Of a stretch of DNA of 35,433 nt, positions 22,751 through 31,343 are shown in pieces (the first letter of the stretch is position 1; each line of letters starts with the position of its first letter). This DNA comes from Caldifarciminota bacterium. Its GTDB lineage: Bacteria > Hydrothermota > UBA3073. A program made the translations under genes and the position numbers. The stretch covers positions 1 through 35,433 of the forward strand of contig JAGMCL010000090.1 of the NCBI GenBank assembly GCA_023129165.1, in the 5' to 3' direction. The notes under the pieces were generated by a model. The model was not told the origin of the DNA and searched no databases. It saw nothing but the letters and a program-made list of their open reading frames with translations.

Positions 22751-25070
22751 ATACTTAAATATAGGCAAATCTGTAAAAAAAATAGATGCCACATCACTTG
22801 TGACAGGGGCTGAGAAATTCACAAGTGATTTCAAATTTGAAAACACCCTCTATATCGTTATCCTGTATTCTCCACATTCGCATGCAGAAATAATGAATAT
22901 TGACACAACAAAAGCGGAAAATATAGAGGGAGTTGTAGATATTCTTCATTATAAAAATGTTCCAAGGGTTTTACACACCACTGCTGGTCAGGGATATCCA
23001 GAGCCATCTCCTTATGATACTTACCTTTTTGATAAAAAGGTGCGATTCGTTGGAGACAGGGTAGCTCTTGTAGCTGCAAATACGAAGGAAGCAGCAGTTC
23101 AAGCAAAGGACAAGATAAAGGTCGATTATAAAGTACTTACACCACTATATAACCCGGAAAAGGCAATGGAAAATTCCGCTCAGCAAATCCATGAAGATGA
23201 TGAGTATGCCAAAATCCCTGTGAAGTACAGACCTGATATAAATCTTGCTGCAGAGGTTGAAATCACTTTAGGAGACATAAAAAAGGGTTTCCAGAAGGCA
23301 GATTTTATTGAAGAACATATTTATCGAACACAATATGCCTCACATTGCGCAATAGAACCTCATGCTGCTGCATCTTTTTTCGACGAAAGAGGAAGGTTGG
23401 TTATAATCTCCTCGACACAGGTCCCGTTTCATGTTAGAAGAATCGTAAGTAGTGTCCTCTCTATACCAGCAGGGATGATACGGGTAATCAAACCAAGAAT
23501 CGGTGGAGGATTCGGTGGAAAACAGGAGGTGTTTTTAGAGCCTCTTGTTTCACTTGTTACATGGCGAAACAAACGTCCAGCTAAGATTATACTATCGAGA
23601 AAGGAAGTCTTTGTCTCCTCAAGAACACGGCACCCTACAAGAATCAGAATGAAAACAGGAGTCGAAAATGATGGAACAATAACATCACTGGAGATGGACG
23701 GCCTTATGAATGCCGGCGCATACGGTTCACATTCCCTCACTGTCCTTTCAAACATTGGAGCAAAGGTTTTACCCATCTTTAATAAGATTGAGAACATCCA
23801 TTTTATAGGAAGGTCTGTATATACAAATCTCCCCATTGGCGGTGCATACAGGGGATATGGTGCAACACAGGGATACTTCGCCTTTAACCAGCATATGGAT
23901 ATTATTGCCCGGAAAACAAACCAGGATATCCTTGAGTTTTTCAAGAGATGGCATATCCAGGAGGGTGAAACATCCAACGTCTTTAAGGCACTTGGAGAGG
24001 GAAAAGAGGGTGTCGATCAGATAATCAAATCATGCAAGCTCGATGAGTGTATAGACAGAGGAGCAGCAGCTATTAACTGGTACAACAAGCGGGGAAAGAG
24101 AATTAAATCAGGAAAAGATAGGGTGAAGGGAGTTGGTATGGCTGTAGCGATGCAGGGTTCTGGTATCCCAAAGATCGATATGGGCAGTGCTTCTATGAAG
24201 ATGAACGAGGACGGTTCATTCAATCTTCTTGTGGGTGCCACTGACCTTGGAACTGGCTCGGATACTATACTTGCCCAGATTGCCTCTGAAGTGCTGCGAA
24301 TTCCAGTAGAAAAAATAATTATACTATCCTCAGACACAGACCTTACTCCATTTGATGTAGGTGCTTATGCCTCCTCTACGACCTATGTTTCAGGTAGTGC
24401 TGTTGAAAAATGTGCTCGAAAGATAGCAGAACAAATTATAAATGTTGCATCGAACATTCTAAAATCAAAAAAGGAAAACCTTCTACTTGATATGGGTAAA
24501 GTAATAGATATACGTGATAAAAAAGCGGTCTCCTTTGAGGAAATTTCTCTTTATTCCCTGTACGAACAAGACCAATTTCAGATACAGTCTCAGGCATCTC
24601 ATGTCTCTTCAGAATCACCACCACCATTTATCGCTCAGTTTGTAGAGGTAGAAGTAGATATTAAGACCGGCAGGATTTATGTCATTAAATTCGTTTCTGC
24701 TGTTGACTGCGGACAGCCTATACATCCGAAACTCGTTGAAGGTCAGGTGGAAGGTTCTGTTGTCAATGGTATCAGTTATGCTCTCTGGGAGGATTATCTC
24801 TTTGATTCTAAAGGACGAATGACCAACAACCGCTTCTGGGATTACAAAATATATACAGCTACTGATATTCCTGAAATTGAGACTATAGTTGTAAGCTCCT
24901 ATGAAGAGACAGGTCCTTTTGGTGCCAAGTCTGTCGGGGAAATCGCTATAAATGGTCCTGCTCCTGCCATTGCTAATGCCATTTACGATGCTACAGGTGT
25001 CAGATTGTTTGATATACCTTTTACACCTGAAAAGGTATATAAGAAGATTAAGGAGGCTGGTCGTACATGA
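22743..25070 (+). CDS. Molybdenum hydroxylase Mo-cofactor subunit (XdhA-like)
   Basis: This is the 775-aa catalytic subunit. Order: an aldehyde-oxidase a/b hammerhead domain (GAEKFTSDFKFENTLY to about residue 120), then the Mo-cofactor domain. Cofactor contacts visible are PRIGGGFGGKQEVFLEP (about 247-263), GGAYRGYGATQG, GATDLGTGSDTIL and TYVSGSAVEK. The C-terminal GPFGAKSVGEIAINGPAPAI carries the catalytic Glu of the hydroxylase family. Length is typical. It hydroxylates purines or a similar N-heterocycle with water as the oxygen source; the exact substrate cannot be read. The stop TGA overlaps the next ATG (ATGA). Confidence 0.93.
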   Translation: MDKYLNIGKSVKKIDATSLVTGAEKFTSDFKFENTLYIVILYSPHSHAEIMNIDTTKAENIEGVVDILHYKNVPRVLHTTAGQGYPEPSPYDTYLFDKKVRFVGDRVALVAANTKEAAVQAKDKIKVDYKVLTPLYNPEKAMENSAQQIHEDDEYAKIPVKYRPDINLAAEVEITLGDIKKGFQKADFIEEHIYRTQYASHCAIEPHAAASFFDERGRLVIISSTQVPFHVRRIVSSVLSIPAGMIRVIKPRIGGGFGGKQEVFLEPLVSLVTWRNKRPAKIILSRKEVFVSSRTRHPTRIRMKTGVENDGTITSLEMDGLMNAGAYGSHSLTVLSNIGAKVLPIFNKIENIHFIGRSVYTNLPIGGAYRGYGATQGYFAFNQHMDIIARKTNQDILEFFKRWHIQEGETSNVFKALGEGKEGVDQIIKSCKLDECIDRGAAAINWYNKRGKRIKSGKDRVKGVGMAVAMQGSGIPKIDMGSASMKMNEDGSFNLLVGATDLGTGSDTILAQIASEVLRIPVEKIIILSSDTDLTPFDVGAYASSTTYVSGSAVEKCARKIAEQIINVASNILKSKKENLLLDMGKVIDIRDKKAVSFEEISLYSLYEQDQFQIQSQASHVSSESPPPFIAQFVEVEVDIKTGRIYVIKFVSAVDCGQPIHPKLVEGQVEGSVVNGISYALWEDYLFDSKGRMTNNRFWDYKIYTATDIPEIETIVVSSYEETGPFGAKSVGEIAINGPAPAIANAIYDATGVRLFDIPFTPEKVYKKIKEAGRT

Positions 25071-26467
25071 TTATCAAAAACGGTGGTGTGGCTCTTCCCG
25101 GAAAAAAAGTTCTTAAAGTTGTGGATATAAGGATTGAGAGAGAACAGATTGTTGAAATAGGGGCAAATCTATCAGGTAATAAAAATATCATCGATGCTAA
25201 AGGGATTATTGTATTACCTGGTGGTATAGACCCTCATGTCCACTTTGATGAACCGGGATATACTTATAGGGAGGACTTTTATCACGGTAGCTGTGCTGCT
25301 GCGTCAGGTGGAATCACTACTGTAATTGATATGCCTTGCACATCCATTCCTCCCGTTATAAATAAAGTGAATCTTCAAAAAAAATTAGATGTAATAGAGA
25401 AAAAATCTGTCATTGACTTTGGACTCTATGGTGGAGTTTCTGCACAATCATTTGAGGAGGGTTTTCCTGGTTACATGGAAGAGCTTGCCGGGTCTGTTCT
25501 TGGATTAAAAACCTATTTCACCTCTGGAATGGAGTCTTTTAAACAGCTCAATTTTTACCAGTTTAGGAGGGTCCTCCAGGAAGCAAAAAAACTGGGGCTT
25601 CCGGTTCTCCTTCATGCAGAGGATTACAATTATGTGAAGACCGCTACAGAATCCCTTATAACAAAAGGAAATCAGCCTATTCATTATTACAAGTCACGCC
25701 CTGAGGTAGCAGAAATTTCCGCAGTGCTTACAGCAGTGGAACTTGCAGAGGAGGTTAATGCCGAACTTCACATTGTGCATATAGGAACTGCTAAGGCAGG
25801 GGAGATTCTTAAAGGAAGCAAAATAACAGGAGAAACAGCACCCCATTACCTCCAGTTTGATGTAAGAGATTTCGAGAGAATCGGTTCACCCTTAAAGGTA
25901 ACGCCTCCTGTTAAATCATCAGAAAACAGAGATGGATTGTGGAGACTTCTTGCCGATGGTGTGATTAATTTTGTTGCATCCGACCATGCCCCCTGTGCTT
26001 TAGAGGAAAAGAATACTGGTTCAATATGGACGGATTATTCAGGTATACCTGGCTCAGGCACCCTACTTCCTTATATGTTCTCAGAAGGATTTATGAAAGG
26101 TAAAATAACCCTAAAAAGACTAATAGAAGTGACATCAGAGAATGCTGCAAAAAGATATGGAATTTTTCATAAAAAGGGTTCTATAGAGCTCGGGAAGGAT
26201 GCGGATTTTGTCTTTATAGACCCAGACAAGAACTGGGTTGTGGAGGGTAAGAAATTTTATTCAAAAGGAAAAGTCACACCATTTGAGGGTATGGAGTTTA
26301 AGGGACGTGTATCAAAGACCATACTTAGAGGAAAAATTATATACGATTCTGAGACAGGGATAATGGTGGATGGTGGATATGGAAAATTCCTTAAGCCGCA
26401 GGCTTCGGGGCACCACGCCAAAGGCGGGGTCGTGCGAAGCGATAAAATTATTAGAAAATTATTATGA
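25067..26467 (+). CDS. Cyclic amidohydrolase, allantoinase/hydantoinase type (HyuA-like)
   Basis: This 466-aa (beta-alpha)8 metal enzyme opens cyclic amide or ureide rings. Metal ligands are His57 and His59 (PHVHFDEPG), the carbamylated Lys148 (GLKTYFTSG), His183 (LLHAEDYN), His near 240 (HIVHIGTAKAG) and Asp in ASDHAPC. The segment GGITTVIDMPCTSIPPV is close to allantoinase. In E. coli the counterpart position is held by hyuA/ygeZ. It overlaps the xdhA-like stop by 4 bp and the ssnA start by 4 bp. The last 20 or so residues (PQASGHHAKGGVVRSD) are encoded by a REP-like palindrome and are not part of the family. Confidence 0.9.
   Translation: MIIKNGGVALPGKKVLKVVDIRIEREQIVEIGANLSGNKNIIDAKGIIVLPGGIDPHVHFDEPGYTYREDFYHGSCAAASGGITTVIDMPCTSIPPVINKVNLQKKLDVIEKKSVIDFGLYGGVSAQSFEEGFPGYMEELAGSVLGLKTYFTSGMESFKQLNFYQFRRVLQEAKKLGLPVLLHAEDYNYVKTATESLITKGNQPIHYYKSRPEVAEISAVLTAVELAEEVNAELHIVHIGTAKAGEILKGSKITGETAPHYLQFDVRDFERIGSPLKVTPPVKSSENRDGLWRLLADGVINFVASDHAPCALEEKNTGSIWTDYSGIPGSGTLLPYMFSEGFMKGKITLKRLIEVTSENAAKRYGIFHKKGSIELGKDADFVFIDPDKNWVVEGKKFYSKGKVTPFEGMEFKGRVSKTILRGKIIYDSETGIMVDGGYGKFLKPQASGHHAKGGVVRSDKIIRKLL
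26402..26440. repeat. REP-like palindrome embedded in the 3' end of the amidohydrolase gene
   Basis: GCTTCGGGGCACC and GTCGTGCGAAGC form the outer imperfect arms, and ACGCC-AAA-GGCG forms the tip. GC content is far above the surroundings. It is translated in frame as the odd C-terminus of the protein. Confidence 0.6.
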
Positions 26468-27792
26468 CTAACAAAATTCAAAACAATACATTAAAGAAAG
26501 AAGTTAACCGATATATCGTCGGTAATGGTGTGGTTACTGATGGTATAAATCTCTTGTTGGATAATGGCGCCATACTTATAAATGGTGAAAATATTGAGAA
26601 AATAGGGAAAACAGAGGAAATAAAAGAGGAAGGAATTGATTTTATAGATGTCGAAGGTCGCCTTATAATTCCAGGACTTGTTAATTTTCATCACCATTTA
26701 TATTCATCCCTTGCTGTGGGGCTCTCCCCACATGGGAAGACTGAGAATTTTATTCATATACTTGAAAATCTCTGGTGGCGTCTGGATTCCGCCCTTGATG
26801 AGGATTCTATTTACTATTCTGCCTTACTCGGTATTATAGATTCTATAAAATATGGTGTAACCACGATTTTTGATCACCACGCCTCCATGAACTATGTCAG
26901 GAACAGCCTTTTTACTATTGAAAGTGCATTTAAACTTGCTGGTATCAAGGGTGTTCTCTGCTTTGAAACCTCTGACAGGATGGGTAAAGAGGAAGTTCAA
27001 AAGCACATAGATGAGAATCTTGAATTCTACGGTACACACGAAGACTCTTCATCTATAAAGGGTATGTTCGGACTTCATGCAAATTTCACGCTCAGTGAAA
27101 AGACCTTGAAAAAAATCAGCCTTATAAAGCCTGAGGAGATACCTATTCATATACACTGTGGGGAAGACAAAGCTGATCTTGATTTCTGCATTAACCAGCG
27201 TTATAGAGGGGTCGTTGATAGACTACAAAGGTTTGGTCTATTGAATTCCAATTCCATTCTTGCCCATGCCGTACACCTTTCTGAAGAGGATTACAGAATC
27301 CTTGAAGATATAATGCCCATTGTCGTATCTAATCCCGAATCCAATGCCAACAATCGTATAGGTAAAATGGACAGAAGACGAATAAAAAGGTTCGTACTCG
27401 GCACGGATGGTATGAGTGGTGATATGATAGGAACCCTGAGATCCCTTTACCTTTTAGGTGAAGGTATTCAGGAGTCTCTGGATGAGATGAAGAAAATCTT
27501 TTTTGACTATAAATACGATATTCTAAGAAAGTTTTTCCCGGAAACAGGAATATTTGAGAAGGGTGGGAAGGCTGATATTGCTGTATTAAATTATATTCCT
27601 ATAACCCCATTAGGACTGAACAATCTCACTAGCCATCTGATTTTTGGAGTAAAGGGAGGTAAGGTTTATATGACAATCTCAAACGGTAATATTTTATATA
27701 AGGAAGGTATAATAACCTTTCTGGATGAAAACAAACTGATTAGCAATTCTACAATGGTGCTAAAAGAGCTTTACAAGAGTTATTATGGCTGA
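26464..27792 (+). CDS. ssnA: SsnA-type aminohydrolase/amidohydrolase
   Basis: This is a 442-aa amidohydrolase-superfamily enzyme of the SsnA group. Signatures are PGLVNFHHHLYSSLAVGL (His76-78 metal pair), ILENLWWRLDSALDED, TTIFDHHASMNYV, LCFETSDRMG, HIHCGEDKAD, HAVHL and FVLGTDGMSGDM (metal Asp). The HHHLYS and LWWRLD motifs separate it from general guanine deaminases. In E. coli and gut anaerobes ssnA belongs to the gene set needed for anaerobic purine/urate use. The gene overlaps its upstream neighbour by ATGA and its downstream neighbour by 8 bp, so it is translationally coupled to both. It looks intact. Confidence 0.92.
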   Translation: MTNKIQNNTLKKEVNRYIVGNGVVTDGINLLLDNGAILINGENIEKIGKTEEIKEEGIDFIDVEGRLIIPGLVNFHHHLYSSLAVGLSPHGKTENFIHILENLWWRLDSALDEDSIYYSALLGIIDSIKYGVTTIFDHHASMNYVRNSLFTIESAFKLAGIKGVLCFETSDRMGKEEVQKHIDENLEFYGTHEDSSSIKGMFGLHANFTLSEKTLKKISLIKPEEIPIHIHCGEDKADLDFCINQRYRGVVDRLQRFGLLNSNSILAHAVHLSEEDYRILEDIMPIVVSNPESNANNRIGKMDRRRIKRFVLGTDGMSGDMIGTLRSLYLLGEGIQESLDEMKKIFFDYKYDILRKFFPETGIFEKGGKADIAVLNYIPITPLGLNNLTSHLIFGVKGGKVYMTISNGNILYKEGIITFLDENKLISNSTMVLKELYKSYYG

Positions 27793-28882
27793 TATATTCG
27801 TAAAAATAAATGGTATCAGGTTTAAAAATCCTGTACTAACGGCAGCAGGACCTAATGTAAGGACAGCTTATATGATGATAGCTGCGGTAAAAGGTGGGGC
27901 AGGGGGAATAGTGTCCAAGACTGTATCTGTAAAACCAGCCAGTGATTCGAGACCAACCATAAGGAAGGCTTCCTGCAAGGGAATTATGAACTGTGAGACC
28001 TGGTCTGAAATCCCTGTAGAGGAATTTATCAATGAATGCCAAAAGGTTAGAGAAACAGGAGTTCCCCTGATTATCTCAATTGGATATAATCCTGATGAGG
28101 TAAAACAGCTTGGAGTTCTGATAGAGAAAGAGGTGCAGCCTGATGCAATTGAGTTTTCTACTCATTATGTAGGAAGGTCAGTTGAACCTTTGCTGAACGT
28201 AGCAAAGAGTTTGAGACAGAGCGTAAGACTCCCTATCTGGATGAAGGTCTCGCCGAATTTTCCTGATATTGAAGAGCTGGCTGTAAAGGCTTCACAATAT
28301 GTTAATGGTTTTGTAGCTATCAATTCCTTTGGTCCAGTGCTTGATTTTGATGTAGAAAATGTCCAACCACTTCTTGGTTCCGATTATGGACAGGGATGGT
28401 TATCCGGACCTCCAATTCTTTCCATTGCACTCCGGATTGTGTATCAAATCTCTTCTGTTCAGAAAAAACCTGTGATAGGGGTAGGAGGAATTGAAAATGG
28501 CACAGATGCAATAAAATTCTTTATGTCAGGTGCTTCTCTGGTTCAGGTGTGTTCTACAGCCATAAAGAAAGGACACCAGACTTATGGTAAGATAGCCCTG
28601 GAAATCAATGATTGGCTTGATGCTCATGAATATAGTTCAATAGAGGAAATAAGGGGACTCTACAGGAAAAAGTTAAAAGAGCAAAGGATGTTTTCCAGAC
28701 AACCTGTGATGACTATTAATAAAAAAAGGTGTACAGGATGTAAGGTTTGCATAAAAAGATGTATACAGGGAGCACTTTATATGAACGGAAAGTTAGCAGA
28801 AGTAATACAAGAGAATTGTATCGGATGTGGTTTCTGCCAGGACTTTTGTTCTTACGATGCAATGGAACTTAAGGATATTTAG
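27785..28882 (+). CDS. PreA-like flavoprotein with two 4Fe-4S clusters (dihydropyrimidine dehydrogenase/DHODH family)
   Basis: This is a 365-aa protein. Residues 1-295 are a TIM-barrel FMN domain (VKINGIRFKNPVLTAAGP, KTVSVKPASDSRPT, WMKVSPNFPDIEELA, PVIGVGGIENGTDAIKFFMSGASLVQVCSTAI). Residues 305-360 are a bacterial ferredoxin domain with CTGCKVCIKRC and CIGCGFCQDFC, two [4Fe-4S] clusters. PreA proteins reduce pyrimidines with a PreT partner, which is not in the window. In E. coli the much larger YgfK, an iron-sulfur oxidoreductase, takes a comparable reductive place in the purine cluster, so ring reduction of a purine or its breakdown product is the likely role (inference). Confidence 0.88.
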   Translation: MADIFVKINGIRFKNPVLTAAGPNVRTAYMMIAAVKGGAGGIVSKTVSVKPASDSRPTIRKASCKGIMNCETWSEIPVEEFINECQKVRETGVPLIISIGYNPDEVKQLGVLIEKEVQPDAIEFSTHYVGRSVEPLLNVAKSLRQSVRLPIWMKVSPNFPDIEELAVKASQYVNGFVAINSFGPVLDFDVENVQPLLGSDYGQGWLSGPPILSIALRIVYQISSVQKKPVIGVGGIENGTDAIKFFMSGASLVQVCSTAIKKGHQTYGKIALEINDWLDAHEYSSIEEIRGLYRKKLKEQRMFSRQPVMTINKKRCTGCKVCIKRCIQGALYMNGKLAEVIQENCIGCGFCQDFCSYDAMELKDI

Positions 28883-28921
28883 GTAAATATAGTATAACTA
28901 AGGACTGTAACTACATTAAGA

Positions 28922-29078
28922 ATGAGATTGCCACGCTCCTGTTAGTTGCTCGCAATGACCGATACCAGATGAAAGTATAAAAGTGGTAGCCGCAGGCTTT
29001 AGCCTGCGAACAACAAGAAACACATTATTGTCATTGCGAGGATTCCGTCACATTTCTTGACGGATAACGAAGCAATTT
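28922..29078. repeat. REP pair and a perfect hairpin splitting the catabolic cluster
   Basis: A reverse REP copy (28922-28959, AGATTGCCACGCTCC...CGCAATGAC) and a forward copy (29029-29078, TGTCATTGCGAG...GAAGCAATTTT) flank a perfect stem CGCAGGCT-TT-AGCCTGCG (28991-29008). The 260-bp gap has no gene. There is no obvious promoter, so ygeY may be read from upstream, with the structures protecting or attenuating the mRNA. Confidence 0.8.
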
Positions 29079-29142
29079 TGTATTGGGTTTGTAATAAAAG
29101 ATTAATAATAATAATAGCATTTTAATCGCATTAGAATCTATT

Positions 29143-30333
29143 ATGGAAGTTGTAAGAATAATAAAGGAAAAATCAAAAAAATATAGAGATTACACCGCAG
29201 AAAATCTCTCACAAATCGTTAGGATTCCTTCACTGAGCGGTGATGAGGAGAAGGTTATCAAAAGAATTAAAGTAAAACTCGAAGAAGCAGGCTTTGATAA
29301 TGTGCACGTAGATGGACTGGGTAACCTTATTGGAAGAATTGGAAATGGGAAAAAAATACTGGCAATCGATGCGCATATCGATACTGTTGATACAGGAGAT
29401 TTAAACAGGTGGGAATTTGAACCATTTTCTGGTTCTATAAAAAACGGAATGGTTCTTGGAAGAGGGTCGGTGGATCAGAAAGGAGGCGCTGCCTCAATGA
29501 TTACTGCAGGTCGTATTCTTAAAGAGATTGGATATAATGGAAATTTCAGTATATACTTCACCTTTACAATTATGGAGGAGGATTGCGAGGGACTTTGTTG
29601 GAAGCATTTGATTGAAAATGAAAAACTCATTCCGCATTTTGTTGTATCTACTGAGCCAACAAATCTTGGGGTATACAGGGGGCAGAGAGGTCGGATGGAG
29701 ATTGAGCTAAATTTCAAAGGGGTTTCTGCACACGGTTCAGCACCAGAGAGAGGAGACAATGCCATATACAAGGCATCAGAAACAGTTTTAAAAATAGAAA
29801 AACTTAATGAAAAACTTCGGTCTGACGATTTCCTTGGTAAAGGTACGGCTGCAGCAACACTCATAACTTCAGAATCTCCATCGTTATGTGCTATTCCTGA
29901 TAGGTGCATGCTATACATTGACCGAAGACTAACATGGGGAGAAACAAGAGAGAGTGCACTTAAAGAGGTAAAAGATATAGCAGGAAAAGATGTGACAGTA
30001 GATGTTCCTGTTTACAATAATAAGAGCTACAAGGGAATACCAGTTAGTCAAGATAAGCACTTCCCCGTATGGAAAATACCAGAGAATCATCCTCTGATAA
30101 GAGTCGGAGTAAGTACCTGCGAACTTCTATTCGGGGAGATTCCTGTGGTTGGGAAGTGGGCATTTTCCACAAATGGAGTTGTAATATGTGGAATATATAA
30201 TATTCCGACAATCGGATTTGGACCTGGAAACGAAAAATATGCACACGCACCCAATGAAAGAATTCCCGTAGACCATCTTGAAAAAGCTTCTGCCTTTTAC
30301 GCACTTTTACCACATGTTATGGAGGGAATTTAA
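29143..30333 (+). CDS. ygeY: YgeY-family M20 metallohydrolase
   Basis: This is a 396-aa di-zinc hydrolase of the ArgE/DapE/CPG2 (M20) fold, YgeY group. Metal ligands visible are His in AIDAHIDTVD (about 78), Asp in GRGSVDQKGG (about 110), catalytic Glu plus Glu in TIMEEDCEG (about 145-146), Glu in VSTEPTN (about 172) and His in KYAHAPNER (about 367). The lid domain starts at GRMEIELNFKGVSAHGSAPE. YgeY proteins are annotated as selenium-metabolism-linked hydrolases because they sit in ygeW-ygeX-xdhD clusters. They probably cleave an amide or carbamoyl intermediate. Its stop shares one base with the ygeW start. Confidence 0.93.
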   Translation: MEVVRIIKEKSKKYRDYTAENLSQIVRIPSLSGDEEKVIKRIKVKLEEAGFDNVHVDGLGNLIGRIGNGKKILAIDAHIDTVDTGDLNRWEFEPFSGSIKNGMVLGRGSVDQKGGAASMITAGRILKEIGYNGNFSIYFTFTIMEEDCEGLCWKHLIENEKLIPHFVVSTEPTNLGVYRGQRGRMEIELNFKGVSAHGSAPERGDNAIYKASETVLKIEKLNEKLRSDDFLGKGTAAATLITSESPSLCAIPDRCMLYIDRRLTWGETRESALKEVKDIAGKDVTVDVPVYNNKSYKGIPVSQDKHFPVWKIPENHPLIRVGVSTCELLFGEIPVVGKWAFSTNGVVICGIYNIPTIGFGPGNEKYAHAPNERIPVDHLEKASAFYALLPHVMEGI

Positions 30334-31343
30334 TGAAGAACTCATTACAAGGAAAACATCTTATCACATTTGAATCCTGGTCAAAACAGGATATTGATAC
30401 AGTGCTTGAGACATCTTTATACCTAAAGAGAAAACTTGCACATGGTGAAATTATAGAACTTTTAAAACATAAAACCCTGTTTATGATATTCTTTGAGCAG
30501 TCAACCAGGACGAGGAATTCCATGGAGGCAGCAATGACACAACTGGGTGGACATGCTCATGACCTGACAGCAGACAAGATGCAGATTGCTCATGGAGAGT
30601 TACCAAAGGATACCGCAAAAGTATTTTCCAGAATGGGAGAGGGAATTTCTATCAGGAACTGTTTTTATGGTATTGGCAACAGATATATCAGGGAGATTGC
30701 AGAATATGCCAATATCCCTGTCATTTCCATGCAGGATGATATATATCATCCTCTCCAGGCTGTAGCTGACCTTATAACTATACAGGAGTATTATGGGAAA
30801 AATCTAAAGGGGCTTAAAATAGCAATCACGTGGGCTTATGCTACAACACATGCCAAACCGCTGTCTGTACCTCAGTCCCAGATTCTTCTTTTTCCCAGAT
30901 ATGGTATGGATGTTGTGGTTGCTCATCCAGAGGAATTTCCCCTGCAAAAAGAGATCGTTGAAAAGGCAAAGAGAAATGCAGCAAGTGCAGATGTGCAAAT
31001 CAATTTTGTACATAATATGGATGAGGCAATAAAAAACGCTGATATTGTAATACCCAAGAACTGGGGTGGTTTTGCTTACTTTAAAAAGTATACGGAAAAC
31101 GAGAAACATAATAAGATGATGGTGTCTAACCTTGAAAAACATAAGGATTGGATTTGTGATAGTAAGCGATTTTCCCTTGCAAAGAGTGATGCAAAGATCA
31201 TGCATGCCCTACCTGCAGACAGAGGACATGAGGTGACGGATGATGTTCTGGATAGCGAAAATTCCATTATCTATGATGAGGCTGAGAACAGGCTGCATAC
31301 AGTTAGGGGTATCCTTGCTCTTTTGATGGGAGGAGAAAAGTGA
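30333..31343 (+). CDS. ygeW: YgeW-type carbamoyltransferase
   Basis: This 336-aa member of the aspartate/ornithine carbamoyltransferase family has the YgeW variant of the carbamoyl-phosphate site: FEQSTRTRNSMEAAMTQLGG, with STRTR at 57-61. HPLQAVADL (about 136) is the second conserved motif. The second-substrate side shows the KNWGGF and MHALPADRGHEV motifs instead of the ornithine or aspartate loops. In catabolic clusters it is thought to run backwards, phosphorolysing a carbamoyl-amino compound to carbamoyl phosphate for ATP synthesis by a carbamate kinase. No such kinase is seen in this window. Coupled by a TAATG overlap to ygeY and by TGATG to the next gene. Confidence 0.92.
   Translation: MKNSLQGKHLITFESWSKQDIDTVLETSLYLKRKLAHGEIIELLKHKTLFMIFFEQSTRTRNSMEAAMTQLGGHAHDLTADKMQIAHGELPKDTAKVFSRMGEGISIRNCFYGIGNRYIREIAEYANIPVISMQDDIYHPLQAVADLITIQEYYGKNLKGLKIAITWAYATTHAKPLSVPQSQILLFPRYGMDVVVAHPEEFPLQKEIVEKAKRNAASADVQINFVHNMDEAIKNADIVIPKNWGGFAYFKKYTENEKHNKMMVSNLEKHKDWICDSKRFSLAKSDAKIMHALPADRGHEVTDDVLDSENSIIYDEAENRLHTVRGILALLMGGEK

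Noticed and set aside
23429-23977. 182-codon minus-strand frame inside the xdhA-like gene
   Set aside because: It is antisense to a conserved Mo-cofactor domain and has no family pattern; it is a shadow of the real gene.
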